This document shows, piece after piece, positions 1 through 7,611 of a stretch of 64,000 bases of DNA; positions within the stretch are counted from its first letter, which is position 1; each line of letters opens with the position of its first letter. The translations under genes were made by a program, and so were the position numbers. The notes below the pieces were generated by a model. That model did not search any database, was not told the DNA's origin, and was given only the letters and a program-made list of their open reading frames with translations. This stretch comes from Pleomorphomonas sp. PLEO (GTDB lineage: Bacteria > Pseudomonadota > Alphaproteobacteria > Rhizobiales > Pleomorphomonadaceae). The stretch is taken from assembly GCF_041320595.1 (NCBI RefSeq), contig NZ_CP166625.1:1747501-1811500 (forward strand), in the 5' to 3' direction.

Positions 1-805
1 AGGCTTCAGTGCGCAGGCGCTCGGTCTCGACCAGACTGTCGCGGAAGTGCGACAGCGCCCCGGCGATCATGCCCACCCCGTCCTTGCGGTGGAGGTAGGG
101 AACCTCGGTCGAAAGCTCGCCCTCGGCGATTTTCCCCATGCTGGCGGTAATGGTCTTGATCGGGCGGGAGATCATGCCATTGAGGACGACAATTCCCAGG
201 CCGGCGAACAGAACCATCAACACGCCGCCGGCCGCGATGGACCAGGTGATGGAGCTGAAGGCGCTGTCGCGGGCCGCCGCGCGGTCGTCAAGCAGGCTCT
301 CTTCGGCGTCCTTGAGGTCTTTGACGATGGCGCGGATGTCGTCCATCGACTTCTTGCCGGCGCCGTCGCGCTCCAGTTCCAGAGCGGCGTCGCGGGTCGC
401 GTTGTCGGCCATCAAGTGGATGCCTTTTTCAGCGACATTGGCACGCCACTCGGCGGCGGCGGTGCCAATCTGGCCGAGGCGGCGCTGCTGGGCGGCGTTG
501 TCCGAGGTCATCGCCTTCAGTTTTTCGAAGGCCGCCTGGAAGTTCGCGTAGCCGAACTTGTAAGGACCGAGATTGTCGGGATTTGCCGTGATCAGAAACC
601 CACGGAATCCGGTTTCCTGGTCGACCATGCTGGCCTGCATCGCGTCGGCCTGCTGCAACACGTTGTAGGAGTGATCGGTCCAGCTGTCGGTTTGTTGCAG
701 CGCTTGCTTGTTATGAAAGACGTAGAGATTGAGCCCGATCGATATCAGGATCAGTACGCCGAAGCCGAGCAGCAGTTTGTAGGTGATAGACAGATTGTTG
801 AACAT
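1..805 (-). CDS. Methyl-accepting chemotaxis protein, N-terminal part (cut by window edge)
   Basis: The minus-strand frame from the ATG at 805 stays open to base 1, so the C-terminal signalling domain lies outside the window. The visible 268 residues begin MFNNLSITYKLLLGFGVLIL, a first membrane segment, followed by a helical CHASE3-like sensor region with the typical motif DQETGFRGFLITA, a second membrane segment (AAGGVLMVLFAGLGIVVL) and a HAMP linker (ISRPIKTIT...GELSTEVP). It should sit in the inner membrane and signal to CheA. AAGAAGG lies 9-14 bases before the ATG. Ligand is unknown. Family assignment is from domain order; the missing C-terminus leaves a small chance of a CHASE3-HAMP histidine kinase or cyclase. 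Confidence 0.85.
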   Translation of the reverse strand, partial: MFNNLSITYKLLLGFGVLILISIGLNLYVFHNKQALQQTDSWTDHSYNVLQQADAMQASMVDQETGFRGFLITANPDNLGPYKFGYANFQAAFEKLKAMTSDNAAQQRRLGQIGTAAAEWRANVAEKGIHLMADNATRDAALELERDGAGKKSMDDIRAIVKDLKDAEESLLDDRAAARDSAFSSITWSIAAGGVLMVLFAGLGIVVLNGMISRPIKTITASMGKIAEGELSTEVPYLHRKDGVGMIAGALSHFRDSLVETERLRTEA

Positions 806-1284
806 TTCAACTTCGGCCTTCTTGAGTAACTGACGAGAGACGCGCTCATCCACCGGGGACTTGCCGCGCGCAGACGGAGCGCCCGCTTTCCCCGCCGCGG
901 CCCGCCGGGCGACGTCGAACCAGGCGGCATCAGCTTGCCCGATCGCGGTCGCCGGACGGCGTTTCACACGAGGCAACGTATCGAAGTGACAGCCTTGCTG
1001 TACTAAATCGAGTTTGCTTCCGCCCCATTAACAACATGCTAATTCGAAAGCTACTAAAAGCTTACATGTTAGTCATATTTGCGATTATGACGTGCTGTTT
1101 AATGTTAAACTTCTGATTTTTATTAGTTTCTGAAGTATAATTACATCGGGAAAATCTAGCGGGAAGGGCTGCGTTGCACGAATAATGTTTCACTAAAAAC
1201 ACAACCAGCGCGAGATATTCCTTCTATTACAATATGATGACAAGTATTTATACTTAACTTCCGTCCCCCGTTATTCTCGGGCGA
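806..1284. other. Intergenic region, AT-rich in its right half
   Basis: The first 160 bases upstream of the chemoreceptor are GC-rich; from about 1000 to 1270 the sequence turns AT-rich with no convincing ORF. It presumably holds the chemoreceptor promoter. No clear palindrome or RNA gene was recognised. Confidence 0.5.
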
Positions 1285-1963
1285 TCAGCCGGACGTTGAC
1301 CTATTTCCTGTCCCGTCTCGCCGCAATCCATCGTTTTCGTGCACATGCCGGCCGGTTTCCGGCTGGCCGATCAGGGCGAGGATGGCGTCGGCCACGGTAT
1401 CGGCGGGGATGGCGGTGTAGCGGGCGAACGGGCCGGCCATCAGCGGGGCGAGGACGGCGAGGACGCGTTGGCCGATCGTTTCGAGGGGGCGCTGTTCGGC
1501 GCGGTGGCCGACCAGCTCGCCGGGGCGGATCAGGTCCAGCCGGTCGAAGCCGAGATGGCCGACTGCCTCTTCGATGGCGCCCTTGGTCTTGAGGTAGAAG
1601 CCGGGGCCGCCGGCGCCGACCGAGGTCATCAGGATGAATTGGCGCGCGCCGAGCGCCCGCGCGCCGCTGGCGAGGCCTAAAATGTAGTCGTGGTCGACGC
1701 GGAACATCGCCTGTTCCGATCCGGCGGCGCGGATGGTGGTGCCGAGGCAGGAGATCGCCACGTCGATGCCGGCGGGCGCCAGCGGACCCAGCACGCTGGC
1801 GGGCGCCAGGCAAAGCTGTTCGAAATCCACCTGATGGCCTGTTACCGACGAACCGCGCCGCGTGAGGCTGACGAGATCGACATCGGGCCGCGCGGCGAGC
1901 CAGGGCAGCGACAAGGCCGCCGACCAGCCCTGTGCCACCGGCCAGAAGGACACGTTGGGTCAT
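1285..1963 (-). pseudogene. NAD(P)-binding Rossmann oxidoreductase, frameshifted
   Basis: Two overlapping minus-strand frames together make one protein. The ATG at 1963 opens MTQRVLLAGGTGLVGGLVAAL, the NAD(P)-binding GGTGLVGG motif, but the frame then reads nonsense; the rest (RPDVDLVSLTRRG ... ISCLGTT ... YILGLASGARALGARQFILMTSVGA ... FYLKTKGAIEEAV ... LIRPGELVG) lies in the frame ending at 1285. The switch falls at about 1890-1910 and needs one base removed or two added. Apart from this the gene looks complete at roughly 220 residues and belongs to the atypical SDR group with a YxxxK-type motif, often annotated as an NAD-dependent epimerase or HTATIP2-like oxidoreductase. It may be a recent pseudogene or a sequencing error. 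Confidence 0.75.
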
Positions 1964-1987
1964 TCAAAGATCTCCCCGGATCGCCTC

Positions 1988-2004
1988 GGTGAAATCCTTT
2001 CACC
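1988..2004. repeat. Short palindrome GGTGAAA-tcc-TTTCACC
   Basis: Seven-base perfect stem followed by TGAAAAG. It resembles the stem region at 63227-63258 (GGTGAA ATCCGG TTCACC GGAAAAG) and so appears to be a member of the same extragenic palindrome family rather than a gene-specific operator. Confidence 0.45.
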
Positions 2005-2153
2005 TGAAAAGCGCCATCGTTTCAGCGCGGTCCCCGGCACCAAGCCGGGCGGCGGCAATTGCACTGACCGCGTGGCAAAATAGGACGTTGCAAGACGCAT
2101 GAGAGCATCCGCCCGTCCGGTTGCCTGGGGCTGATCGAAAGATGGCGGCTGCT

Positions 2154-2582
2154 TCAGGGTTGCCCCTGCCATTCAGGCAGCGGGAACAGCCGATCATATA
2201 GCCAATTAAATAGAAATGCGTAGACCATGTAGAAGGCGGCAAACGAGATATCCATCATCAGCGCCTGCCACAGCGAGATGCCGAGATAGGCGGCGATGAA
2301 CGGCATCAGCACGGCCAAGAGGCCAGCCTCGAACAGGATGGCGTGGAAGACGCGCATCACCGTGCCCTTGGCGGTGGTGTCGCGGAGGCGCTTCAGGGCA
2401 AGGTCGAACAGGTAGTTGTAGACGAGGTTCCATAAGGTGGCGACCACGGCGATGATGGCGCTGAGCACGCCGATGTCCAGCATCGGCTGGCTGAACGCCA
2501 GCGCGCCGAGCGGGGTGACCAGCGCCAGCCCGAAGATCTCGAAGCTGACGACATGGCGGATCCGGTCGGGAAGGGAACGCAT
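2154..2582 (-). CDS. PACE family efflux transporter
   Basis: A 142-residue membrane protein with four predicted helices arranged as two repeated transmembrane pairs. The N-terminus RSLPDRIRHVVSFEIFGLAL carries the RxxH...E pattern of the first BTP (bacterial transmembrane pair) domain, and RVFHAILFEAGLL matches the second. PACE proteins (AceI type) export chlorhexidine and other biocides by proton antiport in the inner membrane. The ATG at 2582 has GGAGG six bases upstream; a TTG four codons earlier lacks such a signal. It is monocistronic here with no adjacent regulator. Substrate is inferred from the family only. Confidence 0.85.
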   Translation of the reverse strand: MRSLPDRIRHVVSFEIFGLALVTPLGALAFSQPMLDIGVLSAIIAVVATLWNLVYNYLFDLALKRLRDTTAKGTVMRVFHAILFEAGLLAVLMPFIAAYLGISLWQALMMDISFAAFYMVYAFLFNWLYDRLFPLPEWQGQP

Positions 2583-2821
2583 AGAGACCTCCAAAAGCCC
2601 AGGCCGTCCTGAGCGCTTAACCCAATGAGGGGGGAGGTCGTCCTCGCCTTGCGGGAGGCAACATATAGACGGGGAGGGGGACGCGCAACGATGGGATGTG
2701 TCTGGGGTGCCCTCGGCCGATCGGGCTGTCCTGGCCGAAGGGCATGTCAGACGGCTCGCTTAATAACCGGTGCGAGGTGTTCGTCGGCGGCTCGAAAGTA
2801 GCCCGCGGATGCGCGCCGTCT
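2583..2821. other. Intergenic region without a recognised gene
   Basis: Upstream of the PACE gene. ORFs here have no homology pattern or ribosome binding site. The only recognisable item follows at 2822-2850, a tRNA-like 3' end. Confidence 0.4.
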
Positions 2822-2850
2822 GTAAGTTCGAATCCCACTCCGTCCGCCAG
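2822..2850 (+). repeat. Orphan tRNA-Ser-like 3' end (possible attachment-site remnant)
   Basis: GTTCGAATCCCACTCCGTCC followed by GCCA matches the T-loop, T-stem 3' strand, acceptor strand and CCA of alphaproteobacterial tRNA-Ser(CGA/TGA) genes. The T-stem 5' strand here is GTAAG rather than GTGGG (two mismatches), and no matching GGACGGA acceptor strand or D-arm is found upstream, although CTCGAAA (anticodon-loop-like) occurs at about 2792. So this is not a functional tRNA; it is a decayed tRNA or the right-hand piece left by an element integrated at a tRNA 3' end. Confidence 0.45.
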
Positions 2851-2937
2851 AGCCGCCGATTCTACGCTACGGCGCGATATTCTGCGCAGCAGCGCCATGA
2901 TGACACTCCGGTCACCGCGTGGCTATCACACGGCGGA

Positions 2938-3333
2938 CTAGGATAAGCAGTCCAGCATCCATTGAACACCGTACCGATCAGTGAGTTTACCGTAGTAGCT
3001 TCCCCACGGCTGCACTGCGAGATGTGTGGTGATCTTGCCGCCATCGGCAAGCGCCGTGAATAATCTGTCTGTAGAGGCGCGATCGTCCATGATGAGCATG
3101 TGAGCGGAGCCTCGCATCGGCTCGGCATCGTGATTGTCCGAGGCGAAGAACAGAAGGCCAGGTCCCTCGAAGCGGGCGTGCATGATTTTGCCGCGCATGG
3201 CTTCGCTGGCGAGCGGTATTCCGTGGTCGCCATGACGCATGAGCGCCGTGACCCGACCAAGGCCACATTTGGTATAGAAGTTGAGCGCCGCTTCGCACTG
3301 GGTCGTGAAAAAGAGATAGTTGGCAAGCTGCAT
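2938..3333 (-). CDS. VOC family (PhnB-like) protein
   Basis: A 131-residue protein of the vicinal-oxygen-chelate/glyoxalase fold, PhnB or 3-demethylubiquinone-methyltransferase-like subgroup. Typical features are the opening LANYLFFTTQCEAALNFYTKCG, the central LLFFASDNHDAEPMRG, and the closing WGSYYGKLTDRYGVQWMLD, where D/Y/GV..W is diagnostic. PhnB-type proteins are small cytoplasmic dimers, usually without proven activity. The gene is monocistronic and no regulator adjoins it. The family is clear, the function is not. Confidence 0.8.
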   Translation of the reverse strand: MQLANYLFFTTQCEAALNFYTKCGLGRVTALMRHGDHGIPLASEAMRGKIMHARFEGPGLLFFASDNHDAEPMRGSAHMLIMDDRASTDRLFTALADGGKITTHLAVQPWGSYYGKLTDRYGVQWMLDCLS

Positions 3334-3415
3334 GGCATGGCCTTCAATAAGATGCCAGACCGCAAAATCTTCGTATCTCGCAGTCCAGCCTTAAGGAATT
3401 TTGCGATGCGAAACG

Positions 3416-3841
3416 CTAGACGGCACCGGCGCCCACTATGGCCTCGACCAAGCTAGCATTGTCGTAGCTGCGCCCGGCGATGCCCCAAGCTCCTTCGGGT
3501 GCGTAGACGATGTTCGACCAGATATGTTCACGCTTCAGCCGTCCTCCGGCGGCCTTCTCGACGATATCCGTTGCCTTCTCGATGAAGGCACTTTTCGCCT
3601 CGGGCGTCGCCAGCGCAATCTCGGGGAGCTTGAGTTCGACAAAAGCTGCCGCCGCCACCTTGCCGCCGGCAAGTATATGTTCCCTCGGCAACACGTTGAT
3701 CGAGCCGACGATGTTGGTCGTCATGAAGGCATTGCCGGTCAGCCCCGAGATTTCGAGGAGCGCGTCTGTCAGGCCGGAAAAGGCCTCGGCCTGCGCTTGT
3801 GGCGAGAGCAGCCCTTCGGGCACGGTGAGCGTAATGGGCAT
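3416..3841 (-). CDS. Tautomerase family protein
   Basis: The ATG at 3841 gives MPITLTVPEG, placing Pro directly after Met as required for the catalytic N-terminal proline of the 4-oxalocrotonate tautomerase/MIF superfamily; GAGGAG lies six bases upstream, so the longer frame starting at 3943 is rejected. The 141 residues include LLEISGLTGNAFMTTNIVGSI and the helical C-terminal half with REHIWSNIVYAPEGAWGIAG. It is longer than the 60-residue 4-OT proteins and nearer to the fused 130-residue class. It is transcribed divergently from the TetR gene at 3961, which probably represses it through the palindromes between them. Substrate unknown. Confidence 0.8.
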   Translation of the reverse strand: MPITLTVPEGLLSPQAQAEAFSGLTDALLEISGLTGNAFMTTNIVGSINVLPREHILAGGKVAAAAFVELKLPEIALATPEAKSAFIEKATDIVEKAAGGRLKREHIWSNIVYAPEGAWGIAGRSYDNASLVEAIVGAGAV

Positions 3842-3884
3842 GGAGTTCTCCTCATTTGAACAGGAATGGCATTTGATATATACC

Positions 3885-3941
3885 GAACGCTCTCTATCCA
3901 TAAACATGGATCGCTCTCTATGCAAGAGATAAAGAGCGATC
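3885..3941. promoter_or_regulatory. TetR operator array between tautomerase and tetR genes
   Basis: GATCGCTCT (3909-3917) and AGAGCGATC (3933-3941) form a perfect nine-base inverted repeat. CGCTCTCTAT occurs twice as a direct repeat at 3888-3897 and 3912-3921, and ATCCAT/ATGGAT flank position 3903. The layout fits two overlapping sites for the divergently encoded TetR protein. Binding is inferred. Confidence 0.6.
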
Positions 3942-3960
3942 ACTCTTAATGGGGACAGCT

Positions 3961-4593
3961 ATGCGCTACAGCCCGGAGCATAAACAGGAGACCAAATCCA
4001 AGATCGTGGCGGCGGCGGGCCGGGTTTTCCGGGAGGAAGGCTATGGTGGCGGTGGCATCGAAGCACTGACCAAGGCTGCTGGCGTGACGAACGGCGCCTT
4101 CTATGGGCACTTTAAATCCAAGAGCGAAGCCTTCCGCATCGCCGTGTTGTCGGGGCTGGAAGAGTTGCGGCAAGGGATTGCAGCGCTCAAAGTCAGCGAC
4201 CGGACCAACTGGGTGACGAACTTTGTGGGATTCTATCTCGGGTACAAAAGGACCTGCGACCTCGGCGAAAGCTGTGCCTTGCCGAGCCTGTCCACCGACG
4301 TGATGCGCGCCGACGACGATACGCGCGCTGCTTATACGGCGGAGTTGAAGCGCCTCGTCGACGAGGTCGCCGCAGGTTTGCCGGAAAGTGATGCCCCAGG
4401 CACGCCCATCGGTTCGCAACAAGATCAGGCGATCGTGCTGCTCGCCATGTTGAGCGGAGGCGTTACGCTGGCTCGAGCCGTATCGGACCCGGAGTTGTCT
4501 GACCGTATCGCCCACCTCGTGGCGCAGGCAGCGTTACGTTTGACCGGCCAGGCGGTATTGGACAGCGCACGTTCGAGTTCTGCCGATCACTAA
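3961..4593 (+). CDS. TetR/AcrR family regulator
   Basis: A 210-residue regulator. The N-terminal helix-turn-helix is seen as TKSKIVAAAGRVFREEGYGGGGIEALTKAAGVTNGAFYGHFKSKSEAF; the rest is a ligand-binding helical domain with CALPSLSTDV, a pattern found in the TetR_C_6/YcdC-like group. The ATG at 3961 (MRYSPEHK) has GGGGA six bases upstream and is preferred to the ATG four codons earlier. It faces the tautomerase gene across about 120 bases holding inverted repeats, and most likely controls both genes. Inducer unknown. Confidence 0.85.
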   Translation: MRYSPEHKQETKSKIVAAAGRVFREEGYGGGGIEALTKAAGVTNGAFYGHFKSKSEAFRIAVLSGLEELRQGIAALKVSDRTNWVTNFVGFYLGYKRTCDLGESCALPSLSTDVMRADDDTRAAYTAELKRLVDEVAAGLPESDAPGTPIGSQQDQAIVLLAMLSGGVTLARAVSDPELSDRIAHLVAQAALRLTGQAVLDSARSSSADH

Positions 4594-4708
4594 AGGTGTG
4601 CTGTGCTAGAGGGCTACAGCATACATATAGTTCTCATCATCATCGGGCGTGGCCCACAAGCCCCGCCGATTGCGCGCCATGGCGCGAATTTATCCCACGA
4701 CAGCTGCT

Positions 4709-5581
4709 CTATCCCCGCCGATTGCCGGCGGACCTTCCGACGCATTGCTCATAAGCGACGCCATAGCCTCCGCCCGTTCTCTCGATACGCGCGAAGCCGA
4801 GTTCGCCGAGGTGCATGCCGGCGATCGGCAGCCGTTCCGAACTCACGACATCCAGCAGCTTCGATCGGGTTGCCGCTGCGAGAAGGGCATCCTGGTCGAA
4901 GGCGATCGACACGTCGGGGCGCGGAATCTGGATCTCGGGGAAATGGACGATATCGCCCCAGACCAGCAGGTTCTGGCCGCCGGAGTCGAGACGATAGCCG
5001 GTGTGCCCGGCGGTGTGGCCCGGCAGCGGAATCGCGGTCAATCCGGCAAGCACCTCGCCGCCCTCAAAAGTGCGCAGTCTGTCGCGATAGGCCTCGAAGA
5101 CCTGACGCGCCAGAAGGAAGTTGCCACGGGCCCGCTCGGGCGCGCGGTTCAGATTGCCATCATCGCGCCAGAACGCGACTTCCCGATGGTGGACGACCAG
5201 CTCGGCATTGGGGAAGGCGGTTTCTCCCGAAGCGTCCATCAGCCCCCCGACATGATCGGGATGGGCGTGCGTCAACAAGATCGCGTCGATCTCGGATGGC
5301 TGGATGCCGGCCAGCGACAGGTTGCTCTTCAATCGGCCACCCCATTGCTTGAAGCCACCGGTGCCCGCGTCGATCAGGACCGCGCGGCCGCCTCCGCGCA
5401 CGAGGTAGCCGTTGATATGGATCGAGGTGGGATCGGTTATCCCGGCGGTTTCCTGCATATGGCAGGCATCGGCCGGATCGATATTGGCGAGAAAGTCGAA
5501 ACTGGCGTGCAGATAGCCATCGCTGACGGCGCTTATCGTCAGGTCACCGACTTGTTGGCTGGGCAATGCGAGAGGGGGCAT
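4709..5581 (-). CDS. MBL fold metallo-hydrolase
   Basis: A 290-residue metallo-beta-lactamase fold hydrolase. Zinc ligands are visible as THAHPDH (H105, H107, D109, H110), H189 in LPGHTAGHTGY, D210 in WGD, and a late GMHLGE histidine. There is no convincing signal peptide. It is the last gene of a three-gene minus-strand operon with the two small proteins at 5603 and 5936, divergent from the LysR gene at 6646. That setting suggests hydrolysis of a ring-cleavage or lactone intermediate, but this is only inference; quorum-quenching lactonase is another family possibility. Confidence 0.85.
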   Translation of the reverse strand: MPPLALPSQQVGDLTISAVSDGYLHASFDFLANIDPADACHMQETAGITDPTSIHINGYLVRGGGRAVLIDAGTGGFKQWGGRLKSNLSLAGIQPSEIDAILLTHAHPDHVGGLMDASGETAFPNAELVVHHREVAFWRDDGNLNRAPERARGNFLLARQVFEAYRDRLRTFEGGEVLAGLTAIPLPGHTAGHTGYRLDSGGQNLLVWGDIVHFPEIQIPRPDVSIAFDQDALLAAATRSKLLDVVSSERLPIAGMHLGELGFARIERTGGGYGVAYEQCVGRSAGNRRG

Positions 5582-5602
5582 TGGTGTTCTCCGGGCGTCG
5601 GC

Positions 5603-5929
5603 TCAATTGCGGGCGTGGAGGCTCGACGCTTGATAGCCAAAGCAGCGAATGCGCGCGGTGAGGCCGGCGTTCCGCCTTATGGCATCGTCCAGCCCCTCCA
5701 TGAACCGCTGCATGACCGGCGGCGTGCGAAAGGGTTCTAGGCGATAGTGGATTTCCGCGAAGGCCGGGTGTCCCCGGCCGTGGCGGACGGCGACATAGAC
5801 GATGTGCACATTCGCCAAGGCGGCCCGGAGAACGCCCGTGCAGAGGTCGCTGCATTGCTCGGTGAGTTCGGCGAGGGCTTCGTCCGGCGGCATCTTGTCG
5901 GCCGGAATATAGATCGTGACATTCGGCAT
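5603..5929 (-). CDS. Tautomerase-like small protein
   Basis: A 108-residue protein starting MPNVTIYIPADKMP, with Pro after Met and a beta strand as in tautomerase-superfamily enzymes, and a C-terminal region IHYRLEPFRTPPVMQRFMEGLDDAIRR resembling the second half of 5-carboxymethyl-2-hydroxymuconate isomerase-like folds. It sits 21 bases upstream of the MBL gene and six bases downstream of the gene at 5936, so all three are likely co-transcribed. The isomerase role is inferred from fold and context. Confidence 0.65.
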   Translation of the reverse strand: MPNVTIYIPADKMPPDEALAELTEQCSDLCTGVLRAALANVHIVYVAVRHGRGHPAFAEIHYRLEPFRTPPVMQRFMEGLDDAIRRNAGLTARIRCFGYQASSLHARN

Positions 5930-5935
5930 TGGGGC

Positions 5936-6475
5936 CTACCGTGTCTTGCTGAGGGCAGCGTCGCTCGTCAATTGCGCCGTCATCGGCGCATAGACATGGA
6001 CGCCGTCCGATAGATGGTCGATGTCGGGCGTCTTGCCGCGCTCCAGCTTGGCGAGCCAGCGATATTCGGGGACCTTTTCCATGGCGACCGCGTGCATCGC
6101 GCTAGGGGTGAGGCCCAGCCGGATCAGCGGCTCGGGGCCGGTTGCGCTCAATGCCAGATATTCGCCCTCGCCAATGGCCGGCGCGCGCTCAAGACCGTCA
6201 TAGAGGTTGCGGTGCCAGTCGGTGATGTGGTGTTGCCAGCGCGCGAAATTGCCGCCGCCCTTTTGGCGGTATTCCTCGCCTGTCAGAATATCGAGGCCAT
6301 CAATCGAATGAAGGGCGAGATAGACGGGGCAGCCAGGGCTCAACGCCCTGAAACGCTGCGAGGTATGGAACCCGCTGACGGAAATGAGGGCCGGCAGCTT
6401 GTCCCGGCTGTAAAAGTCGTTCCATTCCGCTTCGCTGCCGGGATCGGCAAAGCTGCATTCCACCGTATAGATCAT
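5936..6475 (-). CDS. Hypothetical protein, EthD/ferredoxin-like alpha-beta type
   Basis: The ATG at 6475 gives MIYTVECSFADPGSEAEWND; the longer upstream frame has no homology character. WNDFYSRDKLPALISVSGFHTSQRFRAL resembles the first repeat of dimeric alpha-beta-barrel (EthD/DUF4286-like) proteins, which often act with ring-cleavage or decarboxylation steps; ILTGEEYRQKGGGNFARWQHHITDWHRNLYDGL follows. At 179 residues it would be a single-chain barrel. First gene of the minus-strand operon facing lysR. I do not recognise a precise function. Confidence 0.6.
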   Translation of the reverse strand: MIYTVECSFADPGSEAEWNDFYSRDKLPALISVSGFHTSQRFRALSPGCPVYLALHSIDGLDILTGEEYRQKGGGNFARWQHHITDWHRNLYDGLERAPAIGEGEYLALSATGPEPLIRLGLTPSAMHAVAMEKVPEYRWLAKLERGKTPDIDHLSDGVHVYAPMTAQLTSDAALSKTR

Positions 6476-6566
6476 GGCATCACCCTTGGCCGCGAGCGCG
6501 GAGCGCCCGGCCATGTTTCTCGTTGATATTTTCTCATGGTAGGCTGCCGGTATCCGCCTATATATC

Positions 6567-6598
6567 GATATTGGGTCATGCTTCAGTGACCTAATATC
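6567..6598. promoter_or_regulatory. Probable LysR operator
   Basis: GATATTGGGTCA (6567-6578) and TGACCTAATATC (6587-6598) form a 12-base inverted repeat with one mismatch and an eight-base spacer, about 48 bases before the lysR start and about 90 before the divergent operon. Size and place fit the recognition site of the LysR protein encoded at 6646. Confidence 0.65.
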
Positions 6599-6645
6599 AA
6601 GGTGGCGGCGGATCGGATGCCGCATCCTCACAGCGAGGGCCGCTC

Positions 6646-7545
6646 ATGCGCCGCAAGATTCCCAGCCATTCCGCGCTGATGGCGTTCGAGGCCTCGGCGC
6701 GTCACGGCAGCTTTGCGCGCGCCGCCGACGAGCTGGCCCTGACCGAAGGAGCGATCAGCCGCCAGATCGGCCGACTGGAAGCCTTCCTCGGCGTCACGCT
6801 GTTCGAGCGGGTCGGCAATCGTGTCAGGCTGTTACCGAATGGCGAGCGGTATGCGGTTCAGGTGCGCGAGTCACTCGACCGGCTGGAGCGTGACAGCCAA
6901 TATCTGATGGGCCAGCCCAGCGACGGCGCCAGCCTCGACATCGCCACCATTCCGACCTTTGCCGTGCGCTGGCTCATTCCCCGGCTGGCGCGATTTCATG
7001 AGATGCACCCCAATATCATCGTGCATCTTGCCGAGCGCATGGAGCCTTTTGTGCTTGCCGGCAGCGGCTTCGACGCGGCGATCCATTTCGAGCATCCGGC
7101 ATGGACGGGCATGAGAACGCACCGACTGCTGCGCGAGACGCTGGTTCCGGTTTGCCATCCGGGCCTGCTTGGCGGTGGCAAAGGGCCAGCCTCATTGGAC
7201 GAACTGCCGCGCCTTCATCGACGCCAGAACCCGGACGCCTGGCAGCGCTATGCGCAGGAGACCGGGATCGTGCTGACCAATCCCGCCGTTGGCGCCCGTT
7301 ACGATCTTCACTTGATGCAAATCGAAGCCGCGTTGGCCGGTCTCGGGGTTGCGCTGGTGCCGCGCCTTTATATCGAAACCGAGTTGGCGGACGGTCGATT
7401 GGTCGCGCCCTGGCCCGAGGGGCAGTCGATCTCCAAGACCTTCTGCCTCATCCTGCCGGAGCCGATCCGGTTGAGTGAGGGTCCAATCCAGGTCTTCGCA
7501 AATTGGCTTCTTGAGGAAGCGCGATCTTCAAATCCAACGCCGTGA
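6646..7545 (+). CDS. LysR family regulator (GcvA-like)
   Basis: A 299-residue LTTR. The N-terminal winged helix (SHSALMAFEASARHGSFARAADELALTEGAISRQIGRLEAFLGVTLFERV) and C-terminal substrate-binding domain with IPTFAVRWLIPRLARFH and DAAIHFEHPAW match the GcvA/AmpR-like subgroup. It is divergent from the three-gene operon ending at 4709 and has a 12-base inverted repeat in its upstream region, so it probably activates that operon in response to a pathway intermediate and represses itself. Confidence 0.9.
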   Translation: MRRKIPSHSALMAFEASARHGSFARAADELALTEGAISRQIGRLEAFLGVTLFERVGNRVRLLPNGERYAVQVRESLDRLERDSQYLMGQPSDGASLDIATIPTFAVRWLIPRLARFHEMHPNIIVHLAERMEPFVLAGSGFDAAIHFEHPAWTGMRTHRLLRETLVPVCHPGLLGGGKGPASLDELPRLHRRQNPDAWQRYAQETGIVLTNPAVGARYDLHLMQIEAALAGLGVALVPRLYIETELADGRLVAPWPEGQSISKTFCLILPEPIRLSEGPIQVFANWLLEEARSSNPTP

Positions 7546-7611
7546 TGCTGGCACCTCAGCCGCGCTTGCCGTGCTCGGCGGCTCCTTTCGTCCGTCGCGC
7601 CGAGGCCCGGT

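Noticed and set aside
47..829. Long plus-strand frame opposite the chemoreceptor
   Set aside because: The minus strand reads a clear CHASE3-HAMP chemoreceptor; the plus frame is its GC-skewed shadow.
2786..2850. Functional tRNA
   Set aside because: The T-stem has two mismatches, and no pairing acceptor or anticodon stem could be built.
3510..3932. Plus-strand frame opposite the tautomerase gene
   Set aside because: The minus-strand protein has the N-terminal Pro and ribosome-binding site; this frame runs through the operator region.
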